A stretch of DNA of 64,000 nucleotides, taken from contig NZ_FMZH01000002.1 in NCBI RefSeq assembly GCF_900101435.1, positions 620,001-684,000 of the forward strand, given 5' to 3'. Below, one piece after another: positions 43,829 to 51,924 of the stretch. The notes under the pieces are model-generated. The model saw nothing but the letters and a program-made list of their open reading frames with translations, made no database searches and was not told the origin of the DNA. Source of the stretch: Pedobacter soli. GTDB taxonomy: Bacteria; Bacteroidota; Bacteroidia; Sphingobacteriales; Sphingobacteriaceae. Within the stretch, counting starts at the first letter, position 1, and the number at the start of each line of letters is the position of its first letter. The translations under genes were made by a program, and so were the position numbers.

Positions 43829-44004
43829 AAAGGGGTGCTTACTGGTTTAAAATTCTTTTATAATCAGTTTGCTGAGATTACACCCATTGGTTTAGAAATT
43901 CCAATCACCAAAATCAAATGTTCAGACCTTTGGTTATTGTTAAATTGATTATTGGAATTTTAAAACCATGTACCTGATGCGGATAATACCGACGTAGGAA
44001 GGAG
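43829..44004 (+). promoter_or_regulatory. TPP riboswitch (THI element)
   Basis: Conserved parts in order: AGGGGTGC (P1/P2 5' side), GCTGAGATTACACCC (pyrimidine-sensing region) and ACCTGATGCGGATAATACC followed by GACGTAGGAAGG (pyrophosphate-sensing arm and closing stem). The variable P3 arm is long, with a perfect 10-bp stem AAATTCCAAT / ATTGGAATTT. It lies 53 bases before the pnuT start. Whether it acts by translation or termination cannot be decided; no T-run terminator is obvious between 44004 and 44057, which favours translational control. Confidence 0.95.
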
Positions 44005-44056
44005 GTTAGCTTTACCATGCTGTTTCGCCCCGAAAACAGTTTTCAATTATTTTTAA

Positions 44057-44683
44057 ATGAATTTTCAGGATTGGTTTAAGCTTTTTCAGGAGCAGATTGC
44101 ACATACATCTTTTATAGAGTGGTTAGCTGTGGGTTTTGGTGTAGCCGAAGTTTTGCTGGCCAAAAAGAACAGCATTTGGTTGTACCCAACTGGTATTATC
44201 TCTATCCTCTTATCTATGTTTCTGTTGTTAAACGTAAAACTATACGCAGAGACGCTGTTGAGCATTTATTACCTGGTAATGAGCGTATATGGCTGGATCA
44301 TCTGGAAGAAAAGAAAACAGGATGCCGAAAATCAGGTATCATGGTCAAGTAACAATGAATTAACCATTGCTGTGCTCATTTCTGCTATTGGTTTTGTGGG
44401 ATTATTTCTGGTATTAAGGCATTTTACCGATTCGGATGTGCCTCTTTTCGATGCCTTTGTATCAGCTACTGCCTGGGCGGGTATGTGGTTACTGGCCAAA
44501 CGTAAAATAGAAAACTGGATTTTTCTCAATATTTCCAACATTGTAGCTATTCCCTTATTGTTCCATAAAAAGCTGCCATTAATGGCTTGTTTAACCACAT
44601 TTCTATTTACAGTAGCTATTTTCGGCTTTTTCGATTGGAAGAAAATTATCGATAAAAGCAGGCTCAAATTGGCCCAATCTTAA
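44057..44683 (+). CDS. pnuT: PnuC-family transporter, predicted thiamine transporter PnuT
   Basis: A 208-residue inner-membrane protein with seven predicted helices and the PnuC-type features EWLAVGFGVAEVLLAKKNSIW and YPTGIISILL near the N-terminus and the WxxW-like NWIFLNISNIVAIPL region. PnuC itself carries nicotinamide riboside. The TPP riboswitch directly upstream indicates that this member carries thiamine, as established for PnuT proteins in Bacteroidota thiamine regulons. The following gene starts 13 bases after its stop and should be co-regulated. Confidence 0.92.
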   Translation: MNFQDWFKLFQEQIAHTSFIEWLAVGFGVAEVLLAKKNSIWLYPTGIISILLSMFLLLNVKLYAETLLSIYYLVMSVYGWIIWKKRKQDAENQVSWSSNNELTIAVLISAIGFVGLFLVLRHFTDSDVPLFDAFVSATAWAGMWLLAKRKIENWIFLNISNIVAIPLLFHKKLPLMACLTTFLFTVAIFGFFDWKKIIDKSRLKLAQS

Positions 44684-44695
44684 ACTGTCAGCATC

Positions 44696-45784
44696 ATGGA
44701 AGATACCTTAAACCTTAACTGGCAGGAAAAAATGGCCGAATATGCCGCCCTTTCAGAAGAAATGGGCAAGCTGCATCCCGAAATATTAGCACTTGCCTAC
44801 CAGGAAAACTGGTTTAAACTTTTTGTACCGGAAGTTTATGGTGGTGCCAATAAAAAGTTGCCCGAAATCCTGCGTTTAGAAGAACAACTGGCAGAAGCTG
44901 ATGGCAGTCTCGGCTGGACCGTTACCTTATGTGCCGGTGCAGGTTGGTTTGCTGGCTTTCTTAATCCTGAACTGGCAGCCGAAATTTTTGCCGACAGGGA
45001 GGTTTGTTTTGCCGGGAGTGGAGCGGTAGGCGGCGAGGCGGTTAAAACCGAAACAGGTTATCGTATAAACGGGCAATGGAATTATGCCAGTGGTGCATTA
45101 CATGCCACCATATTTACGGCCAATTGCACCCTCAAAACCGAAAACGGCGATGATATCCTGGATGAAAACGGAGAACCCGTAATCAAATCATTTATACTCA
45201 AAAAGGCCGAAGTTAATATTTTACCCGGCTGGTCTTACTTTGGTTTAATAGCCACCGGTAGTCATGCTTTTGAAGTAAAAAACCTTGTAGTACCGGAAAA
45301 CAGGACCTTTACCATCAATAAAGATATCCTGGTAGCAGATTCGGGTTTTGATTACCCCTTTTTACAGCTGGCCGAAACTACCTTAACGGTAAACAGCCTG
45401 GGTATGACCAACCATTTTATTAAATTGGTAGAACAATCATTCCATTCGCGCTCCAGTATGCGAAGGTTTAGCAATCCACAAATACAGTTCTTTACAACCG
45501 AGTTAAACCGGTGCAAAAAAGAGGTGCAAACGCTGCGTGAGCAATTCTATACTACATTTGATGAATCCTGGATTGAGTTAATGGATAATGGTCAAATAAG
45601 CGATGCTAAGCTAAGCAAAGTCAGTGCAATCTGTCGTAAATTGGCTCATGCCTGTTGGCGTAATGCAGGTATTTTGTTTCCGTATTGTGGTTTAGAGGCG
45701 GCCAAAAAAGGATCGGAGATTAATCGGGTATGGAGGGATATTCACACGGCCAGCCAACACGGGTTGCTTACTTTTGAGGTTTAA
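44696..45784 (+). CDS. Acyl-CoA dehydrogenase-fold flavoprotein (possible group D monooxygenase)
   Basis: A 362-residue protein. An N-terminal helical domain contains FVPEVYGGANKKLPEIL, a central beta domain holds GQWNYASGALHATIF, and the C-terminal four-helix domain ends in RVWRDIHTASQHGLLTF. The catalytic Glu base of true acyl-CoA dehydrogenases is not evident, and the RD.HTASQH ending resembles flavin-dependent monooxygenases such as HsaA/DszC types. It lies 12 bases after pnuT, so it should be controlled by the TPP riboswitch. A role in modifying or salvaging a thiamine compound is inference. It meets msrA stop to stop with no gap. Confidence 0.8.
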   Translation: MEDTLNLNWQEKMAEYAALSEEMGKLHPEILALAYQENWFKLFVPEVYGGANKKLPEILRLEEQLAEADGSLGWTVTLCAGAGWFAGFLNPELAAEIFADREVCFAGSGAVGGEAVKTETGYRINGQWNYASGALHATIFTANCTLKTENGDDILDENGEPVIKSFILKKAEVNILPGWSYFGLIATGSHAFEVKNLVVPENRTFTINKDILVADSGFDYPFLQLAETTLTVNSLGMTNHFIKLVEQSFHSRSSMRRFSNPQIQFFTTELNRCKKEVQTLREQFYTTFDESWIELMDNGQISDAKLSKVSAICRKLAHACWRNAGILFPYCGLEAAKKGSEINRVWRDIHTASQHGLLTFEV

Positions 45785-46327
45785 TTATTCGAGCAGTTCA
45801 GGTTTAATTTTGTTCCTGAAATCAGTCGCAAACTTATTTAACTTAGGTTGTATTACAAAAGAGCAGTAAGGTTTTCCCTGGTTATCGTTAAAGTAATTCT
45901 GGTGATAATCTTCAGCCTCATAAAATTCAGCTGCGGGTACCACCTCGGTAATTATGGGTTTATCAAAAATGTTTTGCAGGCTTAAAGCTGCTATAATTTG
46001 CTCTACCTGTGTTTTTTGCTCAGCATTTTCGTAAAATATCACCGAACGGTATTGCGAACCCACATCGTTGCCTTGCCTGTTTGGTGTAGTGGGATTGTGG
46101 GTTTTAAAAAAAATAAATAAAAGCTCGTTAAAGGAAATAACGTTTTCATCAAAAATGATCTGAACTACCTCTGCATGTCCGGTATCGCCATTGCAGATTT
46201 CCATATATGTCGGATGCTTTAAATCGCCCCCCATATAGCCAGATGTAACCTTGCTTACTCCACTCAGGGCCTGAAATACGGCTTCAGTGCACCAAAAGCA
46301 GCCTCCACCAAATGTTGCTGTTTGCAT
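45785..46327 (-). CDS. msrA: Peptide-methionine (S)-S-oxide reductase
   Basis: Reduces the S epimer of methionine sulfoxide in proteins and free. The motif GGGCFWC gives the nucleophile Cys10 and Cys13. SGYMGGDLKHPTY and the typical GHAEVVQI, NPTTPNRQGNDVGSQYRS and YYHQNYF-like (EDYHQNYF) segments are present. No MsrB domain is fused. The 180 residues are normal length, no signal peptide is seen, so it is cytoplasmic. Its stop abuts the stop of the convergent flavoprotein gene. Confidence 0.96.
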   Translation of the reverse strand: MQTATFGGGCFWCTEAVFQALSGVSKVTSGYMGGDLKHPTYMEICNGDTGHAEVVQIIFDENVISFNELLFIFFKTHNPTTPNRQGNDVGSQYRSVIFYENAEQKTQVEQIIAALSLQNIFDKPIITEVVPAAEFYEAEDYHQNYFNDNQGKPYCSFVIQPKLNKFATDFRNKIKPELLE

Positions 46328-46512
46328 ATCCTAACCTGTTGTAAAATCTAGTCGACTAATTAATTGAATCAAAAAAACGATATTTTTTGATATTAATTAC
46401 AGTTGACTACCGAATATTCCTGAAAGTTTTAACCATGTGTTGTCATATGTCAACAAACCTGATAAAAAACGCTGCAAATAATGGATTATTTCATCAAAAA
46501 AGCTGTTTAAGC

Positions 46513-46545
46513 AAAAGGCCCGTAATTTTACGGGCCTTTTGTAAT
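46513..46545. terminator. Bidirectional Rho-independent terminator
   Basis: Perfect 10-bp stem AAAAGGCCCG / CGGGCCTTTT with an 8-base loop. It lies 8 bases past the stop of the minus-strand lipoprotein gene ending at 46553 and has T-rich flanks on either strand. Confidence 0.85.
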
Positions 46546-46552
46546 ATTTTAC

Positions 46553-47602
46553 TTATTGATACTGGATGTAAATCGGTTTTGGTGTAAGTTTTAATAACTC
46601 TTCGGGAGTCATTAACTTGTTTGGTGCTTTTTTCAGGTCGTTTTTGTAAAACAGTTTGAAACCTGTAAACTGTACCGGCTCGCTTTGAATAAAGTGTCGG
46701 TAAGTACCTTTCTTTAACTCCGGTTCACCCCATCCATCCATATGCATTACAATCTGCACCTCAGGGCGCAATTTGATGTTTTGCGAGTTGGTTACCATTT
46801 TCTTGGTAAAACGGTGAACGGTAAATACTTTTGGCGGTAAATTGTGTTTTTTAACAATATCAGCAAGGTAACCTGATACATAGTTGATATCTGCTGCATC
46901 ATAAGTTCCGATTTTCTTACCCGGTAATGAACCATCTTTCATCGAAAACTCAGGATCGATACCTAAATGCACATAAGGCAGTTCAAGGTATTTTTCGATG
47001 TGTGGTAATTCGGCTTTGATGTTACTCAATGCCACCTGTAAATCTAAAAATACAATGGTATTGGGTTGCATTTTAGCAATTTTCAATACAGAATCAATCT
47101 GTTTGTTACCCATTCTATTAATGTACTTGCCATCTTTACCTGGTGTGCCACTGGCCACTGCAGCAATGTAGTGCAAGCCTGGTTGTACTGGTGTAGATGG
47201 GTCTGCTTTTTCCCAATGTTTAACCTCGGCATTTAAGCGCGACCACATTTCTTTTGGTGCATATTCGCCTAAGGCGCCCATTTTTTTAGAGTGAAGATTA
47301 CCGTAATAAACCACAATGCGTTTAAAAGGCAAAATAGCACCCGCTAAAGGATAAGGTTGCTTTTTTACCGGCCATTTACCTGTAGTATCGCCATTAGCCA
47401 GTTTTTTAGCTAAAGAATCGTATAATTTCGGATCAACAGGCTTCATTACATTTTCTGTCGAATCTGTTTTTTTCTTCGTCGAATCGGAAGAAAATATTTT
47501 GCCGATACTGCTGCTGGTTTTGCCATCAGAATTACAGTTGGCAAATAAGCTTATTGCGGCGAAACCAAGTATTAGTGTGCCCGCTAATTGTGGGAATTTC
47601 AT
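46553..47602 (-). CDS. Lipoprotein of unknown function with barrel-like periplasmic domain
   Basis: A 349-residue protein with an N-terminal signal peptide and a probable lipidated Cys in FANCNSDG (a loose lipobox). A Ser/Lys/Thr-rich spacer of ~35 residues is followed by a compact domain. Segments such as RIVVYYGNLHSKKMG, NTIVFLDLQV, YVHLGIDPEF and VFTVHRF alternate strand and helix in the manner of a TIM barrel, similar to hydrolase-like domains. I do not recognise a named family or catalytic pair. Transcribed alone with a strong terminator. Confidence 0.75.
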   Translation of the reverse strand: MKFPQLAGTLILGFAAISLFANCNSDGKTSSSIGKIFSSDSTKKKTDSTENVMKPVDPKLYDSLAKKLANGDTTGKWPVKKQPYPLAGAILPFKRIVVYYGNLHSKKMGALGEYAPKEMWSRLNAEVKHWEKADPSTPVQPGLHYIAAVASGTPGKDGKYINRMGNKQIDSVLKIAKMQPNTIVFLDLQVALSNIKAELPHIEKYLELPYVHLGIDPEFSMKDGSLPGKKIGTYDAADINYVSGYLADIVKKHNLPPKVFTVHRFTKKMVTNSQNIKLRPEVQIVMHMDGWGEPELKKGTYRHFIQSEPVQFTGFKLFYKNDLKKAPNKLMTPEELLKLTPKPIYIQYQ

Positions 47603-47699
47603 AGATTATTAAAGTAGTTAAAGTTTAGACAGTTTTCCGAATCTGTTTGGGATGAAAGTAAGATGGAAATCTGGTAGTTTAAAATAAAGTAATTAACAT

Positions 47700-48581
47700 T
47701 TACACATTGCAGAATTTGCCAAAAACACCCAGGGGTAATTTTACACCTGCTGTGGCCTGTAAATAAAGCTCGCCGGTTTCGAGGTTCTTCACCTTTGGAA
47801 ACGAAGTGCGGATCAGGTTTTCTACAATTACAGATGAGAAACCTAAAGAATAGGTATTCAGGATCAGGAAATGTTCCTTTTCGTCTAAAAGTTGTACCAC
47901 ATCCTGCATCATTTCCTGTATATGGTCTTCCAGTTTCCACTTTTCGCCGTTAGGGCCGTGGCCATAAGCAGGTGGATCGAGGATAATACCATTATACTTT
48001 TTGCCTCTTTTAAGTTCTTTTTTTACAAATTTCAGGGCATCTTCTACCATCCAGCGGGTATCTTTCAAACCAGAAAGCTCCTGGTTTTCATTAGCCCAGG
48101 TAACCACTTGTTTAATCGAATCAACGTGTGTGGTTTCTGCACCGGCCGCATTGGCAATTAACGAGGCAGCACCTGTATAGGCGAAAAGGTTTAATACTTT
48201 AGGCTGTGGTGTTTTAAACTTTTTAATAGATGAGGAAATAAAATCCCAGTTTACAGCCTGTTCAGGGAAAACCCCAACGTGTTTAAAAGAAGTTAAGCCT
48301 AAACGGAGTTTAATGGCCACTTCGTTGTTTTTATATTCTACATGCCAGCGATCGGGGATGGAATGGTTTTTCTTTACCCATTCTCCTGAGGTAGCCGAGC
48401 GGCCTTTAAAGGTAATGTTAGCGGTTTTGCGCCATTCTTGTTCTGACAAGGTTTTTTTCCAAACGGCCTGCGGTTCAGGACGGATTAAAATCACATTGCC
48501 AAAACGTTCTAATTTTTCAAAATCCCCGCAATCAATCAGTTCGTAATCTTTCCAGTGGGTGGGGGCTAGTAATTGTATCAT
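47700..48581 (-). CDS. Class I SAM-dependent methyltransferase (RlmI/RsmD-like, rRNA type)
   Basis: A 293-residue enzyme. The N-terminal ~100 residues are a small beta domain (EWRKTANITFKGRSATSG). The methyltransferase domain has motif I VLNLFAYTGAASL, an acidic residue after a strand (THVDSIKQVV), and motif IV ILDPPAYGHG, which resembles DPPxF/Y motifs of RNA/protein N- or C-methylating enzymes. It lacks the PUA domain of full-length RlmI. The RNA target is not certain. A 53-base gap separates it from the DUF2281 gene on the same strand. Confidence 0.9.
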   Translation of the reverse strand: MIQLLAPTHWKDYELIDCGDFEKLERFGNVILIRPEPQAVWKKTLSEQEWRKTANITFKGRSATSGEWVKKNHSIPDRWHVEYKNNEVAIKLRLGLTSFKHVGVFPEQAVNWDFISSSIKKFKTPQPKVLNLFAYTGAASLIANAAGAETTHVDSIKQVVTWANENQELSGLKDTRWMVEDALKFVKKELKRGKKYNGIILDPPAYGHGPNGEKWKLEDHIQEMMQDVVQLLDEKEHFLILNTYSLGFSSVIVENLIRTSFPKVKNLETGELYLQATAGVKLPLGVFGKFCNV

Positions 48582-48634
48582 TTAATTTATAGTATGCCGT
48601 CATTGCTTTGTACCTCGCCATGACGATTTGGTTT

Positions 48635-48868
48635 TTAAGAGAAATTTAAAGGCTCATTAAAGTCTTCAGCTATGTAAAGTATTGTACCCTTTGCTGCACC
48701 ATATAAAACTTTTGGCTCTTCAACTATTTTATCCTCATCAGCTTTAGAAAAGCTTTTGGCATGTTTGGCTTTTAAAAAATCAATAAAATCTTCTACCTCA
48801 TTTACCATGCTATCTGGTAAGGTTTCCAATTTATGAATGATATTTTTCGTGGCCGCAGTCATGCCCAA
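48635..48868 (-). CDS. Orphan DUF2281 antitoxin-like protein
   Basis: A 77-residue protein, or 75 from the ATG at 48862 (the upstream codon at 48868 is TTG). It has KLETLPDSMVNEVEDFIDFLK followed by a KH pair and the tail YGAAKGTILYIAEDFNEPL, the same pattern as the VapB-type protein at 16638. No PIN or other toxin gene is adjacent; neighbours are a methyltransferase and mlaF. A TATCTTTG box at 48866-48873 directly abuts the start region. It may be a solitary antitoxin or the remains of a pair. Confidence 0.75.
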   Translation of the reverse strand: MGMTAATKNIIHKLETLPDSMVNEVEDFIDFLKAKHAKSFSKADEDKIVEEPKVLYGAAKGTILYIAEDFNEPLNFS

Positions 48869-48881
48869 AGATACAAAATTT

Positions 48882-49634
48882 TTAAAACTTATCTTTTGCT
48901 GCTTTCATAAAGCGGCTGGCAAACACAAAGTCATTCAGCTCTTTAATGTCGGTATGTGCAATTTCTTTGTTGCTGCCTTCCCAGAATTTTTTTCCTTCGT
49001 GCAAAAACAAAATGTAATCGCCAATGCCCATTACCGAATTCATATCATGCGTTACCACAATAGTAGTTGTTTTATATTCTTCTGTTAATTCCTTGATTAG
49101 CTCATCAATTACAATAGAGGTTTTTGGATCTAAACCTGAATTGGGCTCATCACAAAACAAATATTTAGGATTCATGGAAATGGCACGGGCAATACCCACA
49201 CGTTTTTTCATTCCTCCCGATAGCTCAGCTGGGAACAATTTGTTTTTACCGGCCAGGTTAACCCTTTCCAGGCAAAAATTTACACGTTCTATTTTCTCTT
49301 TACGGCTCTGATCGGTAAACATATTCAGCGGGAACATAATGTTCTCTTCAACAGTCATACTATCGAAAAGGGCCGATCCCTGAAACAACATCCCGATTTC
49401 TTTACGCACATCAATCCTCTGCTCGTAGGTCATGGGGGTAAAATCACGTCCATCGTACAATACCGATCCCGAATCGGGTTGGTGCAGACCTACCATACAT
49501 TTCAGTAAGGTGGTTTTTCCTGAGCCGGAACCTCCGATGATCAGGTTGGTTACGCCTTCTTCAAACTTGCCGGAAATGCCTTTTAATACTTCATTTCCCG
49601 AGAACGATTTATAAATATCTTTAATTTCGATCAT
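48882..49634 (-). CDS. mlaF: ABC transporter ATP-binding protein, MlaF type
   Basis: A 250-residue ATPase. It has Walker A GGSGSGKT (34-41), the Q-loop MLFQGSALFDSMTV, the signature LSGGMKKRVGIARA, Walker B YLFCDEPNSGLDP and the H-loop VVTHD. The Gly-Ser-Ala-Leu-Phe motif after the Q-loop is typical of MlaF/Ttg2A lipid transport ATPases. The frame can be extended to 49667, but the ATG at 49634 fits the family (MIEIKDIYKSF) and overlaps the mlaE stop by one base. Part of retrograde phospholipid transport to keep outer-membrane asymmetry. Confidence 0.94.
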   Translation of the reverse strand: MIEIKDIYKSFSGNEVLKGISGKFEEGVTNLIIGGSGSGKTTLLKCMVGLHQPDSGSVLYDGRDFTPMTYEQRIDVRKEIGMLFQGSALFDSMTVEENIMFPLNMFTDQSRKEKIERVNFCLERVNLAGKNKLFPAELSGGMKKRVGIARAISMNPKYLFCDEPNSGLDPKTSIVIDELIKELTEEYKTTTIVVTHDMNSVMGIGDYILFLHEGKKFWEGSNKEIAHTDIKELNDFVFASRFMKAAKDKF

Positions 49635-50368
49635 TACAATAACAATTGGGTCACGATATAATCGCAAGCTAAAATAGAAATACAGCTAATTACAACGGCT
49701 CTTGTACTGGCCTGCGAAACTTCTAAAGCACCACCACGCACGTAAAAACCCTCGTAAGCAGGTACCGAAGTAATAATAAAACCAAACACAAATGCTTTAA
49801 CCAGCGCCACAGTAATGGTGTAAGGGTTAAAATCGGTAGTAATACCCTGAATATATTCTGCAGGTGTTACCGCTCCTGAAACTGAACCGCCAATGTAGCC
49901 ACCAGTGATGCTTAAAAACATTGAAATGATAACCAGCATAGGTACCATGGTTATTCCTGAAATTATTTTTGGCAAGATGAGGTAACCTGGTGCGTTGATA
50001 CCCATAATTTCTAAGGCATCAATCTGTTCGGTTACACGCATCGAGCCAATTTCTGATGAAATAGCCGAACCGATTTTACCGGCCAGAACAATAGCACTAA
50101 TGGTTGGACTTAACTCTAAGATACTCGAATCGCGGTTTACCGAACCAATAATGGTTTTAGGAATAAAATCACTAACCAGCTGGAAAGCGATCTGCAAAGT
50201 CATAACTGCACCAATAAAGGTAGAGATGATGGCAATAAGCCCCAGTGAACCTACGCCAACATAATCCATCTGTTTGGCGATCTCTTTAAGGTATATTTTC
50301 AGCTTTTCCGGCTTTCTGAATACAGACTTTAATAGCAGGATGTATCTGCCGAAATTGGTAAAATTCAT
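49634..50368 (-). CDS. mlaE: MlaE family lipid transport permease
   Basis: A 244-residue permease of the MlaE/DUF140 family with five or six hydrophobic segments. Family-specific stretches include GVGSLGLIAIISTFIGAVM and GSAISSEIGSMRVTEQIDALE, the amphipathic cytosolic helix that contacts MlaF, and ALVKAFVFGFIITSVPAYEG. The stop overlaps the mlaF start by one base, so the two are translationally coupled. The MCE protein (MlaD) that normally completes this transporter is not in the window, and the gene beyond mlaF is unrelated. Confidence 0.94.
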   Translation of the reverse strand: MNFTNFGRYILLLKSVFRKPEKLKIYLKEIAKQMDYVGVGSLGLIAIISTFIGAVMTLQIAFQLVSDFIPKTIIGSVNRDSSILELSPTISAIVLAGKIGSAISSEIGSMRVTEQIDALEIMGINAPGYLILPKIISGITMVPMLVIISMFLSITGGYIGGSVSGAVTPAEYIQGITTDFNPYTITVALVKAFVFGFIITSVPAYEGFYVRGGALEVSQASTRAVVISCISILACDYIVTQLLL

Positions 50369-50516
50369 TCCGTAGGTGTTGCTTAATTTAAATGATCATT
50401 ATTATACTACTACAAAGAAACGATAAAAAAGTTGTCGCTCTTTGCTAATTGTAAAAATATTCGTGCTTTTAAATATAAATATGGTTTTTTGTCAACAAAA
50501 ATTAAACCACAAAAAC

Positions 50517-51206
50517 ATGAAAGCTGTAATAACCGGTGCAACTAAAGGAATTGGCAGGGCAATAGCCATTAAATTATGGGAAAATGGTTACGATTTAGTG
50601 CTTGCAGCACGAAGCGTAAACGAACTCGAAGCCCTCCGCAATGAATTATTTATTACCGGGCGAAGCATAGCCATTTATTCGGTCGATTTTTCGGTTAAAA
50701 CGAGTGTATATCAATTTTTAAACCAGGTTGATGAAGAAGCAGGCTTTATCGATGTATTGGTAAACAATGTGGGCACTTTTTTGCCTGGCAGTATGCTGGA
50801 TGAGGCTGATGAAACCTTTGAAAAGCAGCAAAACCTGAACGTAAATGCAGGCTACTATACCAGTAAATTTTTTGGTAAAAAGATGCGTACGGAAGGCCGT
50901 GGCCATATATTTAACATTTGCTCGGTGGCCAGCAAAGCACCTGTAAAAAATGGTGGCAGCTATAGTGTAACAAAAGCAGCGATGTTAAGTCTTAATCATG
51001 TATTGCGGCAAGAGTTAGCCCCTCACAACGTTAAAGTTACTGCGTTTTTGCCCGGCTCTACAAAAACGGCATCATGGGAAGGAACAAGCATCCCTGACGA
51101 AAAATTTGTACAGCCAGAAGATATTGCAGAAACATTATTTACCATTTTAAACTTAAGTAAAGGGGTAAACGTAGATGAGGTTTTAATTACACCGCTCGAT
51201 TTTTAA
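50517..51206 (+). CDS. Short-chain dehydrogenase/reductase
   Basis: A 229-residue SDR with the nucleotide-binding motif TGATKGIG at 6-13, NNVG at about 82-85 and the active-site Tyr/Lys in YSVTKAA preceded by a Ser about 14 residues earlier (ICSVASKAP). The frame can be extended to 50442, but the ATG at 50517 begins right at the first strand (MKAVITGATKG), a common start. Reduces a carbonyl with NAD(P)H; substrate unknown. Followed by a PspC gene after 8 bases. Confidence 0.92.
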   Translation: MKAVITGATKGIGRAIAIKLWENGYDLVLAARSVNELEALRNELFITGRSIAIYSVDFSVKTSVYQFLNQVDEEAGFIDVLVNNVGTFLPGSMLDEADETFEKQQNLNVNAGYYTSKFFGKKMRTEGRGHIFNICSVASKAPVKNGGSYSVTKAAMLSLNHVLRQELAPHNVKVTAFLPGSTKTASWEGTSIPDEKFVQPEDIAETLFTILNLSKGVNVDEVLITPLDF

Positions 51207-51214
51207 ACACAAAA

Positions 51215-51919
51215 ATGAACAACGTTATGGAAAAGAAGCTTTTTAGAAACGACCACGATAAGATGATTGCCGGTGTAGCTTCGGGACTTGCAGATTACAT
51301 GCAGGTGGAGGTTACCATAATCAGATTATTGTTTGCACTATCGGCTATATTTATGGCTGGAGGTGGCTTAATTGCCTATATAGTGATGTGGATTATTGTT
51401 CCGGTAAATCCTGATCCGGCAGCAAGATTCTCAAAATTTAATGATTTTTTTAACAAACAAAACCCTGGTGCACCTTTTGGTGCCGGCGACCAGTTTACTG
51501 GTCCTGTGGGTTCTGGTAACACCAACTGGACACAGCCGGTTGATAATACACAGAAAACGCCGTTCGAAACCCGTGCCGATTTTAGCGGCTTTAACAAATC
51601 GAACGATACCGGCCGCACCATTGGCGGATTGATTTTACTGGTAATAGGCTGCTTTTTTCTGATGCGCGAACTGGATTTTATACCCTATTGGTTCAGCTTT
51701 CGCAACCTGTTTAAATTCATGTGGCCATTAGTATTCATTGGATTGGGTATTGCTGTTATTGCCAAATCAAAAAGAAAAAACGATTGGGCAGCTTTTCAAA
51801 CCCAACAAGAAGCAGAGCAGCAAAAGAAGGCCGATTTCGCTGAAACCATTGTGGAGCCAACGCCCGAAAGCCCTGTTAACAAAGACGATAATTCAACAAC
51901 CACGAACCCTCAAGCATAA
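51215..51919 (+). CDS. PspC domain membrane protein
   Basis: A 234-residue protein. The N-terminal PspC domain (about 5-62) has KLFRNDHDKMIAGVASGLADY and a transmembrane helix at about 30-52. A polar linker follows. Then come two hydrophobic helices (about 138-152 and 166-186) of a LiaI/LiaF-like module and a charged tail. PspC proteins sense membrane stress. The gene lies between the SDR (8 bases) and the LiaF-like gene (5 bases), so the three are an operon. M5 is an alternative start 12 bases in. Confidence 0.88.
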   Translation: MNNVMEKKLFRNDHDKMIAGVASGLADYMQVEVTIIRLLFALSAIFMAGGGLIAYIVMWIIVPVNPDPAARFSKFNDFFNKQNPGAPFGAGDQFTGPVGSGNTNWTQPVDNTQKTPFETRADFSGFNKSNDTGRTIGGLILLVIGCFFLMRELDFIPYWFSFRNLFKFMWPLVFIGLGIAVIAKSKRKNDWAAFQTQQEAEQQKKADFAETIVEPTPESPVNKDDNSTTTNPQA

Positions 51920-51924
51920 ATAAA

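Noticed and set aside
44057-44683. Nicotinamide (NMN/NR) transporter PnuC
   Set aside because: The family is right, but the TPP riboswitch directly upstream argues for the thiamine-specific PnuT.
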